NCBI RefSeq assembly: GCF_012971745.1
Contig: NZ_CP048834.1
Span: forward strand, 6,147,001-6,211,000
DNA length: 64,000 nt
Source: Starkeya sp. ORNL1
GTDB taxonomy: Bacteria; Pseudomonadota; Alphaproteobacteria; Rhizobiales; Xanthobacteraceae
Reading direction: 5' to 3'
Part shown: positions 26,786-35,333 of the stretch, one piece after another
How the letters are laid out: each line of letters starts with the position of its first letter
Position numbering within the stretch: the first letter of the stretch is position 1
Translations under genes and position numbers: made by a program
Notes under the pieces: generated by a model
What the model was told of the DNA's origin: nothing
Databases searched by the model: none
Seen by the model: only the letters and a program-made list of their open reading frames with translations

Positions 26786-27067
26786 ATGTGCAACCTCTAC
26801 AGCGTCACCACGAACCAAGAGGCCATCATCCGCGTGGCGCGGGTGATGAGCTACCGTACCGGCAACACGCCGCTGCTGCCAGGTATCTTCCCGAACTACA
26901 GCGCTCCCATCGTTCGGAACTCCGATGCGGGCCGCGGAGCGGAAGCCGGACTTCGGTCTATTACTCTCGCTTGGGCCGAGCATCGGTGGGCGCCGCGCGT
27001 CACGCGCCATCCCTCGCGGGATCAACATTCCGGGGGATCAACGGGGCTGATTGTTGAAATAAAATGA
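26786..27067 (+). pseudogene. Truncated SRAP (YedK/HMCES) family gene
   Basis: The frame starts MCNLYSVTTNQEAIIRV, the invariant SRAP N-terminus in which Cys2 forms a covalent crosslink to abasic sites in single-stranded DNA, and continues MSYRTGNTPLLPGIFPNYSA then PIVRNSDAGR, as in intact members. After codon ~52 the similarity stops: the next conserved segment (RWGMP..., then the NVRN and catalytic Glu/His regions) is absent from all three frames and the frame ends at 27067. Intact proteins are ~220 aa. Only the first quarter survives. A hairpin (27112-27119 with 27127-27134) lies just downstream. Confidence 0.65.
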
Positions 27068-27204
27068 CGAGTTCCTAAATCCGCGGTGGCTTACGACCTC
27101 GCGATGGAATGCCGGGGCACTGCGCATGCCCCGGATGGTGAGCTCAGTGTCGTTCGCCCTTATCTGCGCTCGTTATCGGCAGTACGATTTTGGCGGGGAA
27201 ATGC

Positions 27205-28476
27205 ATGAGAGGGATTCTTGATGCGCTCGTCATAGGCGCTGGCTCGGCCGGGCTTGGCGTCAGCTATTTCCTGCAACAGCGTGGCTGCGCGCACTATGTT
27301 CTGGAGCGTGGCCGTATCGGAGAGACGTGGCGAACGCAGCGCTGGGATTCCTTCCGGCTGAACTCGACGAACATGCGCACTATCCTGCCCGGCGATACCT
27401 ACGACGGGCCGGACCCCTGGGGCGCGATAACGCACCACGAGCTCGTCGCTTATCTGGAAGGCTATGTTGAGCGTCACCGCTTGCCGGTACGCGCCGGAAC
27501 GGCGGTACAGAAGCTTGATCGAGAGGGCGCGGTCTACCGGGTCACGACTGATCGCGAGACGCTCCTAGCTCGGACGATCGTGATCGCAACCGGCAACCAG
27601 AGCCGCCAGGTCCGGCCGCCTTGGTCGTCCGAGTTGCCGACGGAAGTTCGCCAGGTCGATTCCTCTGCCTATCGCAACCCCGCCGAGCTCGCTGACGGTG
27701 CCGTTCTGGTGGTCGGAAGCGGCCAGTCGGGCGGCCAGATTGCCGAGGATTTGGTGCATGGCGGACGTCGGGTGTTCCTGGCGACAAGCCGCACTGGCCG
27801 CCTGGTACGCCGCTATCGCGGCGGCGATTCGTTGAACTGGCTCACTGTATCCGGGTTTGTCGACGTCCCGCGCCGGGAGCTCACCCTGGAAAACGGCAGG
27901 CTGCCGCCACGCCCGCTGGTCGGGGCGATCCACACGATCAGCCTGCAATCGCTGAGCGCGCAAGGGGTGGTCCTGCTCGGCCGTTTCAGGGGCGTCGTGA
28001 ACGGCAGGCTCGCGTTTGGCGACGAGGTCGTCGAGCACATGCGCTTCGCAGACGAGGCCTCGGCGGCCGCCAAGAGAGCGATCGACCAGTATATCGAGCG
28101 CGCCGGCCTCGATGCGCCCCCGGCCGAGGATGATCCAGCCGAAACGGTTGCGCCGCGCGTGCCGAGCCCACCGATCCGCTCGCTCGACCTGCCATCAAGC
28201 GGCATCTCATCGATAGTCTGGTGCACCGGCTTCCGGGGCGACTTCTCATGGGTGAAGCTCCCCGGCGCCCTCGATGGAGCCGGCCAACCCATACAGGAGG
28301 ATGGCATCGGCACCGTTCCGGGGCTGTACTATGCCGGCCTCGATTTTGCGGTAACGCGGAAATCAGGCACCATACCGGCCGTCGCAGAGGAGGCGGACCA
28401 TCTGGTCGACCACATCGTCAAGAGACTAGCGGAGTCACCATCAGGAGCGACCGGAGTGGATCGCAAGGTTGTCTGA
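27205..28476 (+). CDS. FAD/NADPH flavin-containing monooxygenase
   Basis: 423 aa. FAD-binding motif ALVIGAGSAGLGVSYFL near the N-terminus, GRIGETWRTQRWDSFRLNS (flavin monooxygenase/Baeyer-Villiger-like region), NADPH Rossmann motif VLVVGSGQSGGQIAEDL and a C-terminal VWCTGFRGDFSW...YYAGLDFA block. Such enzymes oxygenate soft heteroatoms or ketones at the expense of NADPH and O2. ATG 27205 is chosen because GGCGGGGAA lies just upstream. The stop shares a base with the start of a 54-codon frame. Substrate unknown. Confidence 0.85.
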   Translation: MRGILDALVIGAGSAGLGVSYFLQQRGCAHYVLERGRIGETWRTQRWDSFRLNSTNMRTILPGDTYDGPDPWGAITHHELVAYLEGYVERHRLPVRAGTAVQKLDREGAVYRVTTDRETLLARTIVIATGNQSRQVRPPWSSELPTEVRQVDSSAYRNPAELADGAVLVVGSGQSGGQIAEDLVHGGRRVFLATSRTGRLVRRYRGGDSLNWLTVSGFVDVPRRELTLENGRLPPRPLVGAIHTISLQSLSAQGVVLLGRFRGVVNGRLAFGDEVVEHMRFADEASAAAKRAIDQYIERAGLDAPPAEDDPAETVAPRVPSPPIRSLDLPSSGISSIVWCTGFRGDFSWVKLPGALDGAGQPIQEDGIGTVPGLYYAGLDFAVTRKSGTIPAVAEEADHLVDHIVKRLAESPSGATGVDRKVV

Positions 28477-28640
28477 TGAACTTCCTTTCGCGACCACGTC
28501 TTTTTTGTGCCTGGCGGCAGGGCGAGCGAATCGAGGGCGAGATAAAGCAAGTCCACATCGACATTACCGAGGTGGAGGGCGGCGCGAGGGTGTATGGCGC
28601 GCATTCGTGGCTGGAGTGGACGCTGACGGGCGTACGATAG
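28476..28640 (+). CDS. Small hypothetical protein coupled to the monooxygenase
   Basis: 54 aa, starting at an ATG that shares its A with the monooxygenase stop (TGATG). Sequence is soluble and Arg/Glu-rich (WRQGERIEGEIKQVHIDITE, ending AHSWLEWTLTG). I do not recognise it. The overlap favours a real coupled gene; the lack of any known domain keeps confidence low, and it could be the truncated start of a longer protein. Confidence 0.3.
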   Translation: MNFLSRPRLFCAWRQGERIEGEIKQVHIDITEVEGGARVYGAHSWLEWTLTGVR

Positions 28641-28689
28641 CTGCCGCTCGGCCAAGAGCGCGGCTTTGGGCGCTGGAACAAGCACAAGG

Positions 28690-28714
28690 GTTTTGTCGCA
28701 ACTTGCGACGAAAC
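28690..28714. repeat. Inverted repeat between convergent genes
   Basis: Arms GTTTxGTCGCAA and TTGCGACxAAAC around a single central C, with one mismatched pair. It lies in the 190-bp gap between the small plus-strand frame and the minus-strand SDR gene, so it may be a bidirectional terminator or a protein-binding site. There is no T-run on either side. Confidence 0.35.
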
Positions 28715-28830
28715 CACCGTCCCGCTCCGACCCGCGGCCTCGCACGCTGACAGGGAGTACCCAATCTGTCCGTCGGCCAAGAGGGGCGTTGTAGTCTTAG
28801 TCAAGTTGTTCCGGTTCCTGTGCGGCCGGT

Positions 28831-29631
28831 TCAGGCGGCCCGGTAGCGAGCCGCGGGCTGGCCGGTCTGCGATGCGGCGAACAGTGTCGCGCGCGCCTCG
28901 TCAAACTGGTCCCAGAGACGCGCGTCACCTACGGACGGCAGTGTGACGGCCTCCCCTTTGTCGAAGCCGGAAAGCGCGGCGTCGACAAGATTCTCCGTCG
29001 ACATGACCGTCGATTGGTCCAGCGTCGCCAGTGGCACACCGGACAGGTCCCAAAGCTCGGTTGCGGTCGAGGCAGGCATCACGACTTGCACGCGAACGTT
29101 CGTCCCAGCGAGTTCCCGCTGGAGACCTCGGCTAAAGTTCATCACATAGCCCTTCGTGCCACTGTAGATCGCGCTAATTGGCAGCGAGTGGAAGGACAGA
29201 ACCGAGGCAACATTGATAATGGCACCCTCGTTTCGCGCCAGGAATGCGGGGAGAATCGCCTGGGTCAGCCGAGTCAGGGCCGTCACATTCAGCGCCACCA
29301 TAGCTGCGGCATCTTCCTGGGAGGTAATTGCCACTGGTGCCAGAGTGGACGTACCGGCGTTATTGACAAGAAGAGTGATCGCAGGGTTGCCCTTGAGGAT
29401 ATTTTCGACGCGGCGGAGTTCCGTATCCTTTGTGAGGTCAGCTTCGACGACTTCAACCTTCGTGCCATGTGCAGCGGCCAAATTGCGCGAAAGGGATTCC
29501 AGACGCTCAGCGCGGCGCGCGACGAGGACAAGGTCATAGCCTCTGGCGGCCAGTCTCTCTGCATAAACAGCGCCTATTCCAGCCGAGGCGCCGGTTACGA
29601 CGGCGACGGGCTTGCGCGCGGATTGGGACAT
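28831..29631 (-). CDS. Short-chain dehydrogenase/reductase (classical SDR)
   Basis: 266 aa. Cofactor motif TGASAGIG (13-20), NNAG at 90-93, catalytic Ser143 (INVASVLS), Tyr156 and Lys160 (YSGTK). Arg40-Arg41 after the second strand suggest NADP(H) preference. Cytoplasmic NADP-dependent oxidoreductase; substrate not inferable. It is divergently transcribed from a MarR regulator, with a perfect 14-bp palindrome between them, so it is probably the regulator's main target. Confidence 0.88.
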   Translation of the reverse strand: MSQSARKPVAVVTGASAGIGAVYAERLAARGYDLVLVARRAERLESLSRNLAAAHGTKVEVVEADLTKDTELRRVENILKGNPAITLLVNNAGTSTLAPVAITSQEDAAAMVALNVTALTRLTQAILPAFLARNEGAIINVASVLSFHSLPISAIYSGTKGYVMNFSRGLQRELAGTNVRVQVVMPASTATELWDLSGVPLATLDQSTVMSTENLVDAALSGFDKGEAVTLPSVGDARLWDQFDEARATLFAASQTGQPAARYRAA

Positions 29632-29647
29632 GACGTCTCTCCAATTG

Positions 29648-29661
29648 GTTGAGGCCTCAAC
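29648..29661. promoter_or_regulatory. Candidate MarR operator palindrome
   Basis: Perfect 14-bp palindrome GTTGAGGCCTCAAC, 17 bp before the SDR start and 46 bp before the chosen MarR start. MarR-family repressors usually bind such sites between themselves and a divergent target. Assignment is by position and symmetry only. Confidence 0.5.
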
Positions 29662-29706
29662 TTATCCAGGATGGCCCGCCTTTTCAATGGTGAAGTGCTC
29701 AACTAT

Positions 29707-30255
29707 ATGTCGGTGATGAGCACGACTTTTGCCGATCCAACCGATGACAGCGTGGTGGAAGCGGTTCCGCCTTACCAACTGGTCGCCGATCTGGCGTGCA
29801 CCAACACGGCGCTGCGGCGGGCGTCACGTCGGCTTGGCCAGATCTACGATGACGCCTTGGCGCCCACCGGTCTAAAGGCGACCCAGGTGGGGCTGCTCTC
29901 TCAAATCGCAATGGCCTCCGCAGGCGGCGAACGAGATTGGCCGACGCTTCAATATCTTGCTGAAAGTCTCGCCGTGAGTATATCGGCTTTGACCCATGCC
30001 CTTCGACCTCTTGTCCGCGACGGCATTGTAAACCTCGAGCCCGATGCACGTGATGGGCGGACCAAGCGCGCGGCGATGACGGAGATCGGGGAGCGTCGTC
30101 TAAACGAGGCCCTCGTGCTGTGGGCGGACGCCAATCAACGCGTTGAAGTTGTTCTTGGAGTCTCCGCGGGCGCCCTACGCGCCTTGGCAGACACTGTGGC
30201 ATCTCCGGGATTTCTCGATGCATATCGGGAGAGGCGGCGCCTTGGCAGCAAATAG
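29707..30255 (+). CDS. MarR-family transcriptional regulator
   Basis: 182 aa from ATG 29707 (29671 and 29716 are in-frame alternatives). Winged-helix segment: LKATQVGLLSQIA, LQYLAESLAVSISALTHALRPLVRDGIV and the wing NLEPDARDGRTKRAAMTEIG, i.e. the DxRxxR motif of MarR proteins. Probably represses the divergent SDR and itself in response to a phenolic or other small ligand. The start at 29671 lies only 9 bp from the palindrome and lacks a good ribosome site. Confidence 0.82.
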   Translation: MSVMSTTFADPTDDSVVEAVPPYQLVADLACTNTALRRASRRLGQIYDDALAPTGLKATQVGLLSQIAMASAGGERDWPTLQYLAESLAVSISALTHALRPLVRDGIVNLEPDARDGRTKRAAMTEIGERRLNEALVLWADANQRVEVVLGVSAGALRALADTVASPGFLDAYRERRRLGSK

Positions 30256-30383
30256 CCTAGTTGTCGCACGAGTTCGACCGGCAAGTTTGCCACACCCTAA
30301 CCGTACTCTCTCCCGCGATGTGCCGTCTGGGCGCGGTTGGGGATGTCGTACAGGTGAAAGACCGGCGGGTTCGGGAAGTTCTT

Positions 30384-30998
30384 ATGCATCAGATGCTGCA
30401 ACTCCTTGCAATTGCGGGTGTGCTTATGCTTGGCGTTATCAGCCCGGGCCCAAACTTTGCCATTGTCACGTCTACTGCGATGACAGCCTCTCGTCGCGCC
30501 GGTGTGCTCGCGGGTATGGGCCTCGCCGCCGCATCTTGTACCTGGGCGCTTCTCGCCATCGCCGGCCTAGGAATTGTTCTGACACACGCTGCCTGGGTCT
30601 ATACGGCCGTGAGGGTGTCCGGAGCGGCCTACCTTATTTGGCTAGGCGTCAAACTGGTACTTGGCGCCCGTAAGCCGATGGCAACGGCTACTGAGGTCGG
30701 AATAAAGGCCGCCGCAGCGTTTCGTAAGGCATACCTCGTGAGCATGACCAACCCGAAGTCGATCGCGTTCTATGGAAGTATCTTCTCCATAATGGTACCT
30801 GCTCACGCGACCGCATGGTTTTACGTCGCTGTAGTGATCATAGCGGGTACTGTGTCGTTAGCCTGGTATTGTGGCTTGGCACTTTTGTTTTCCCAAGGAT
30901 CTGCCCGGCGTATCTTTGCAAGAGCTAAGACCCCCATTGAGGCCACGATGGGTGCCGTCCTGATAGGCATGGGTGGAAAGCTGCTTTTCAGTTGGTGA
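30384..30998 (+). CDS. LysE/RhtB-family amino-acid exporter
   Basis: 204 aa with six hydrophobic helices. Begins MHQMLQLLAIAGVLMLGVISPGPNFAIVTSTAM, with the SPGPN motif typical of RhtB-type translocators; further GAAYLIWLGVKL and MTNPKSIAFYGSIF. Exports amino acids or related metabolites through the inner membrane. The start is ATG 30384, where GGGAAG lies upstream; the frame is open 41 codons earlier without membrane character. Follows the MarR gene by 128 bp on the same strand and could share its regulation. Confidence 0.85.
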   Translation: MHQMLQLLAIAGVLMLGVISPGPNFAIVTSTAMTASRRAGVLAGMGLAAASCTWALLAIAGLGIVLTHAAWVYTAVRVSGAAYLIWLGVKLVLGARKPMATATEVGIKAAAAFRKAYLVSMTNPKSIAFYGSIFSIMVPAHATAWFYVAVVIIAGTVSLAWYCGLALLFSQGSARRIFARAKTPIEATMGAVLIGMGGKLLFSW

Positions 30999-31137
30999 AG
31001 GCCAACACCGCTTGCGGCGCAACTGCATGCGTTCACGATCAACGAGCGGCGTAGAGACGACCACATGGCCGCGCACTTTTGGAACTGTTGGTCTTGCCGC
31101 GGGGTTGAGGGGGCTCATCGCACAGGAGCGTCCATCG

Positions 31138-31437
31138 ATGGATCACAGCACGCACGTTCGGCTGACCGACAATGAGCTCACACCGTCCAACCTCGAAGAC
31201 GCGACGATCTACGGGCCGGACGATGAGGAGATTGGCAGCGTCTCGCACATGCATGGAACTGGCGCGAGCGCCCAGGTCGTGATTGATGTCGGTGGTTTCC
31301 TGGGCATCGGCGCAAAGCCGGTGGCAGTGCCGATAAGCAATCTCGATTTCATGCGGGACGAGGACGGCGACGTTCACGCCGTCACGACCTGGACGAAGGA
31401 TGAGCTGAAGGCGATGTCCGAGCATCACGACAGCTGA
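31138..31437 (+). CDS. PRC-barrel domain protein
   Basis: 99 aa. Single PRC-barrel: EDATIYGPDDEEIGSVSHMH, AQVVIDVGGFLGIGAKPVAVPISNL, with a C-terminal TWTKDELKAM. This small stand-alone type is common and stress-linked in alphaproteobacteria; biochemical role unknown. Start ATG 31138 has AGGAG 10 bp upstream. A strong hairpin terminator follows 4 bp after the stop, so it is a single-gene unit. Confidence 0.85.
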   Translation: MDHSTHVRLTDNELTPSNLEDATIYGPDDEEIGSVSHMHGTGASAQVVIDVGGFLGIGAKPVAVPISNLDFMRDEDGDVHAVTTWTKDELKAMSEHHDS

Positions 31438-31441
31438 ACGA

Positions 31442-31470
31442 AAGAAGGCCCGGTCGCTCCGGGCCTTCTT
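31442..31470 (+). terminator. Hairpin terminator after the PRC-barrel gene
   Basis: Perfect 12-bp stem AAGAAGGCCCGG / CCGGGCCTTCTT with a 5-nt loop; the stem itself ends in CTTCTT, partly replacing a T-tract. Immediately downstream of the PRC-barrel stop. Confidence 0.75.
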
Positions 31471-31862
31471 GGGGCTCTCTCGGTCGCAAGCTTTCCGATG
31501 GTCGGACAAGGGCTGATGAAAGTTCGAGGACAGCCGCTGCGGCGCCATCTCATATTGGCCACGGAAGGCTGAGGAAACCTCTCCGTGAGGCCGTCAGCGT
31601 CGGCAACGCACTGTTCCGCGCGGCGGATTCCCCTTTAGCGGCCCTGCAAGATCCCTGAGAAACCGCAGGAAAGAGCTCTCGAAGCCTCCACCAAGGCCGC
31701 GACGGTGATCCGGCGAGCGCCCTAAATATCCCTTAGCTGTATTATGTTGACTGTCGACATTTCGGCTCGTAGCATTTTGGAGCTAGAAAAACCTATTACG
31801 CCACGGGTTCCTGCTTGCAGTCCCGCTGAGCACAAGAGCGATAAACAAGGGAGTGGATTTTA
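31471..31862. other. Intergenic region without recognisable gene
   Basis: 392 bp. No frame with family character on either strand. The last ~130 bp before the esterase are less GC-rich (around TATTATGTTGACTG, 31739 on) and probably contain its promoter; GGGAG precedes the esterase ATG. Confidence 0.5.
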
Positions 31863-33062
31863 ATGCCCTCGGTATCCAGAAAGATGATTCGATTGATGCT
31901 CGTAGCATTCGTGCTTTCGAGCCCTGGACTAGCGCTCGCGCAACAGCCTGCTTCCGACACCGGCATTCCCTCGAACTGGGTGGGCTGCGACAGCACCTGC
32001 CGGGCGAAGCGTGCGAACCCCAAGCCGGAATTGGTTTCTCCGGAAATCGCCCAGACAGGCGAGGTCACAGTTCGGCTTTATGCGCCAAAGGCTGAAAAGG
32101 TCACACTCGGTGGGCTGAAGGCCGAAGCCTTGCCGATGACCAAAGGTACGGACGGCGTGTGGACCTACACGTCTGCGCCGTTGAAGCCGGGTCATTACAG
32201 CTATTATTACGAGATTGACGGTGTCGATACTCTCGATCCGAACAATCTCTGGACCGTGGCGGGACGCCAGCGCGTCGAGAACATGCTGGAAGTTGCCGGC
32301 GGCGAAGATTTCGCCAGGAACGACCCGTCGATCCCGCATGGCGCCGTCGCCGAGGTGTTCTATCGTGTCCCGAGCGTCGCGTTCGAGCGTCGGATGCGTG
32401 TCTACACGCCGCCGGGCTACGGTCTGAAGACGGAAACTCTCCCGACGCTCTATCTGCTGCACGGGGGCAATGGTGCCGAGGACGAATGGGGCACTATCGG
32501 ACGCGCGGGCTTCATCCTCGACAAACTGATCGCAGAAGGTAAAGCCAAGAGGATGATCGTCGTCATGGTGGACGGCTATCAGGCGGATTTCCGCACGCCG
32601 TCCGGTGCTTCGCCGGATCCGCTCACCGCGGAAATGCTTGGCGCCATCATCCCCTATGTGGAAGCCAATTATTCGGTATCGAAGGAAGCGGGCGACCGGG
32701 CGATTGCCGGACTCTCGCGCGGCGCGTCGCAGACCATGGCCATCGCCCGAGAGCACCCGGGTGCTTTCGGCTATGTAGGCATCTTCAGTTTCTCCCGCTC
32801 TCGGGTGAACCCGCTTCGCAAGGAAATGGAGGGGCTGAAGTCCGAAGCGGAGTGGACCGCTTTGCGCGATACGCTCGGCAAAGCCAAGCTCGTATATTGG
32901 ACCGTGGGAACGGAGGACGCCGGCTATCCGGACAGTCAGAAGGTGTGGGCGCTATTCAAGGCCAATAACGTCGCCGTTCTGACCGAGGCAAGGCCGGGCG
33001 ACCATGAGTGGGCGGTCTGGCGCCCAGGCCTGCGTGACTTCGCCCAGAAGGCATTCAAGTAG
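31863..33062 (+). CDS. Secreted esterase, enterochelin/feruloyl esterase (D) type
   Basis: 399 aa. Signal peptide MPSVSRKMIRLMLVAFVLSS... ending ALAQ; an early-set/CBM48-like beta domain (~50-145: VTVRLYAPKAEKVTLGGL, GHYSYYYEIDGVDTLDP); then an alpha/beta hydrolase of the esterase D/Fes family with LPTLYLLHGGNGAEDEW, nucleophile elbow GLSRGAS and a C-terminal His in GDHEWAVWR. Related proteins hydrolyse aryl or sugar esters (feruloyl esterases) or siderophore lactones. No siderophore genes are nearby, so a carbohydrate-ester role is a little more likely. GGGAG 8 bp before the ATG supports the start. Confidence 0.85.
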   Translation: MPSVSRKMIRLMLVAFVLSSPGLALAQQPASDTGIPSNWVGCDSTCRAKRANPKPELVSPEIAQTGEVTVRLYAPKAEKVTLGGLKAEALPMTKGTDGVWTYTSAPLKPGHYSYYYEIDGVDTLDPNNLWTVAGRQRVENMLEVAGGEDFARNDPSIPHGAVAEVFYRVPSVAFERRMRVYTPPGYGLKTETLPTLYLLHGGNGAEDEWGTIGRAGFILDKLIAEGKAKRMIVVMVDGYQADFRTPSGASPDPLTAEMLGAIIPYVEANYSVSKEAGDRAIAGLSRGASQTMAIAREHPGAFGYVGIFSFSRSRVNPLRKEMEGLKSEAEWTALRDTLGKAKLVYWTVGTEDAGYPDSQKVWALFKANNVAVLTEARPGDHEWAVWRPGLRDFAQKAFK

Positions 33063-33087
33063 CTATGGCGGGGCAACGGAGGGGCGG

Positions 33088-34059
33088 TCAACGCCGCTCC
33101 CCCGAATCCTGCGACGATGAGGCGCTCCTGCGGCGGTAGAGATAAGCGGCGCTGGCGAGATCCTGCACAATCAAGCCAAGCGACTTATAGATGGTCACAT
33201 CCCCGCTACTTTGGCGCCCAGGCGCCTTGTCCGCGAAAACGGCTCCAATCTCGGCAAGGACATGATCTTCCGTGACTAAACCTGCCGCTTTCGCCCACAA
33301 ATATTCAGCGCCTTGCGCGAGCACGCTGTCGCGATGGTCCGGAAAGAAGCGGGCGCGTTGCACCAGGGCGCCGTCAATCTCGGACGGGCCGGCGTAGCTC
33401 GAGCCGACGACATTGATATGGGTGCCGTCGGCGACATCTGCTGAAAGGAGGATCGGCTCCGAAGCGGAGGTCGTCGTGCAGATGATGTCGGCGCCATGCG
33501 CAGCGGCGGCCGCGCTCTCTGCGACATTGGTGGGAAGGGCGAGCGCGACCTTGATGCGAGCCCTTAACTCATGTGCCTTCGCTTCGGATCGCCCCCAGAA
33601 CACGACGCTTTCGAGCGGTCGAACATGACTCATTGCGAGTGCATGCTGCCAGGCCTGCTCGCCGGTACCAAGAATTGCGAGATGTGTTGCGTCCGGGCGC
33701 GCCAAGGCATCGGTCGCAGCAGCGGACGCGCATGCGGTCCGGATCGCCGTGACCTCGCCCGCGTCGACCACGCAGACGGGTGCGCCGGTCTCCCGGTCGA
33801 AGAGCAGGATCGCACCCTGGTGTGAGCGCCCTTGCGCCGACGCCGATCGGAAGACGCTCACGAGCTTGGCACCGAAGCCAGCGCCCTCCATGGCACCCGG
33901 CATCACACCAAACAGATCACCGCCCCCGAGATCGATGATCCCTCGCAACAACTGGCGGGTCCGGCCGGCCGAGAGTGCGATCATGGCCTCCCGCATCAAG
34001 GTGATGCAGCCCGGGCGATCGAGCTCGCGGGCCACTTCCTCCGAACCGATAACGATCAT
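33088..34059 (-). CDS. Ornithine cyclodeaminase/mu-crystallin family protein
   Basis: 323 aa. Dinucleotide-binding segment LAILGTGEQAWQHALAMSHV, preceded by GAILLFDRETGAPVCVVDAGEVTAIRTACASAAATDAL in separate conserved blocks, and DIICTTTSASEPIL. The family includes ornithine cyclodeaminase, alanine and ketimine reductases, so the reaction is NAD(P)-dependent on an amino or imino acid; the exact substrate is not inferable. ATG 34059 starts the domain cleanly; a TTG 11 codons upstream is possible. Convergent with the esterase, 25 bp apart. Confidence 0.83.
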   Translation of the reverse strand: MIVIGSEEVARELDRPGCITLMREAMIALSAGRTRQLLRGIIDLGGGDLFGVMPGAMEGAGFGAKLVSVFRSASAQGRSHQGAILLFDRETGAPVCVVDAGEVTAIRTACASAAATDALARPDATHLAILGTGEQAWQHALAMSHVRPLESVVFWGRSEAKAHELRARIKVALALPTNVAESAAAAAHGADIICTTTSASEPILLSADVADGTHINVVGSSYAGPSEIDGALVQRARFFPDHRDSVLAQGAEYLWAKAAGLVTEDHVLAEIGAVFADKAPGRQSSGDVTIYKSLGLIVQDLASAAYLYRRRSASSSQDSGERR

Positions 34060-34142
34060 GATTTCTGAACTTTCAAACCCCTCTCGACGCAAGAGGAAAG
34101 GTCCGGAGGCCCGCCATGACCTGCCCCCTCTGGATCCATTCG

Positions 34143-34670
34143 CTATTCTTTGACCGGCGGTGCCGGTGGGACCGGCAAGATGATCTCAGAGGCTATCTTC
34201 CAGTCTTTCGCAACTTTTATCCAATTGATGATCATTAGAAACGGCTTGGGTGTGCCGTCTTGTCCCGCATACGACACGGTGATGTTCAATGGCACGTAGG
34301 ACTCGGCGACGTCGCGGGTCAGGCCGACAACCTTGAGCTTCGAATAATCTGGATCGAGCACGACGGGACCGGAGCTACCGATATCACGCAGCTTTTGATC
34401 CACCGCTTCGTTGCCCCAAAAGCCGGCCCAGTTCCCCTCGGACTGGATCGCGCTCTTAGCCACCAATAGGGTCGATGGCGATTGCCAGAACATCCCATGC
34501 AGAGCCTTGAAATCATGATTGTTGGCCAGTTTCATCAGCCTGCCGAATTTCGATTTTATGGCGCCGAGGGTCGCAGCATCCAGCGGCTCATTCTCGACAG
34601 CGTGAGCAGATGCGACAGCTCCGGTGGAAAGAGCCGAGACCGTGAGGGCGACAAGAAGTGTCTTGTGCAT
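34143..34670 (-). CDS. Exported hypothetical protein, SnoaL/NTF2-like
   Basis: 175 aa. Clear signal peptide (MHKTLLVALTVSALSTGAVASAHA). The remainder looks like a SnoaL/NTF2 cone fold used in ketosteroid-isomerase-like proteins: LMKLANNHDFKALHGMFWQS, VAESYVPLNITVSYAG, FLMIINWIKVAKDWKIASEI. AGGAG lies 9 bp before the ATG. Periplasmic; function unknown. The Pro-rich tail PVPPAPPVKE is odd for the fold. Confidence 0.6.
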   Translation of the reverse strand: MHKTLLVALTVSALSTGAVASAHAVENEPLDAATLGAIKSKFGRLMKLANNHDFKALHGMFWQSPSTLLVAKSAIQSEGNWAGFWGNEAVDQKLRDIGSSGPVVLDPDYSKLKVVGLTRDVAESYVPLNITVSYAGQDGTPKPFLMIINWIKVAKDWKIASEIILPVPPAPPVKE

Positions 34671-34776
34671 GCAGGAATTCTCCTTCCGACGTCTGGTTCG
34701 CGTCATAACGCCCTTCGCGTTCGGCGACTGGTGCGAGCTACCCACTTCGATCCGCCGAAGACGTCATCAGGACGTT

Positions 34777-35271
34777 TTAGCTCGCGGATTCGCGTAGCAA
34801 GTTCATGATTTTCGTATCAAGAGCTCTGGCGACGGCAAGGGCTTCCGGGTTACCGTATTGCAGAAGATAACTCTCCATCTTGTCATACGAGACGTGCACG
34901 CCATCGGGACGCTCATCAATGAGTACTGTGACTGGAGCGTAGGACCCAGCATCGGGCACGTGCTTGACCATTTCTTTCATGATGAGTGGATTGCCGACTA
35001 CAAGCCGTATGATCTTGGGCGTCTTGGATCCGGTTTCGCGACGCAGAACGTCGCCCAGGTCAAATTCCGCGAAGAGCATAAGGTCCGTTCGGCCGAGGCC
35101 GCTTTGTACAAAGCGCTTGAAATCCGCGAAGGATTTCGTCGCCCTCGTCTCCTTGAAAAATTCTACCATGTCAGGCTGCCCGACCGCGGACTTGAGAGCG
35201 GCCACGATCGCGTCGAATGGCTTTGAGCTCGTGAGACTGAAACGTTCCACGTCGACTTTAGTGATTGTCAT
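34777..35271 (-). CDS. DUF302 domain protein
   Basis: 164 aa. DUF302 pattern: VERFSLTSSKPFDAIVAALKSAV at the N-terminus and LIMKEMVKHVPDAGSYAPVTVLI with DGVHVSYDKMESYLLQYGN at the C-terminus. No signal peptide. Family function unknown. AGAGGAC precedes the ATG at 35271. Same strand as its neighbours on both sides, with 60-110 bp gaps, so it may belong to one transcript running from 36.2 to 34.1 kb. Confidence 0.75.
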   Translation of the reverse strand: MTITKVDVERFSLTSSKPFDAIVAALKSAVGQPDMVEFFKETRATKSFADFKRFVQSGLGRTDLMLFAEFDLGDVLRRETGSKTPKIIRLVVGNPLIMKEMVKHVPDAGSYAPVTVLIDERPDGVHVSYDKMESYLLQYGNPEALAVARALDTKIMNLLRESAS

Positions 35272-35333
35272 TTTGTCCTCTGTAACAACTCTCATTGAGA
35301 GAGTGCGTCCGATGGCGTGTGAACGCGTCGGGA

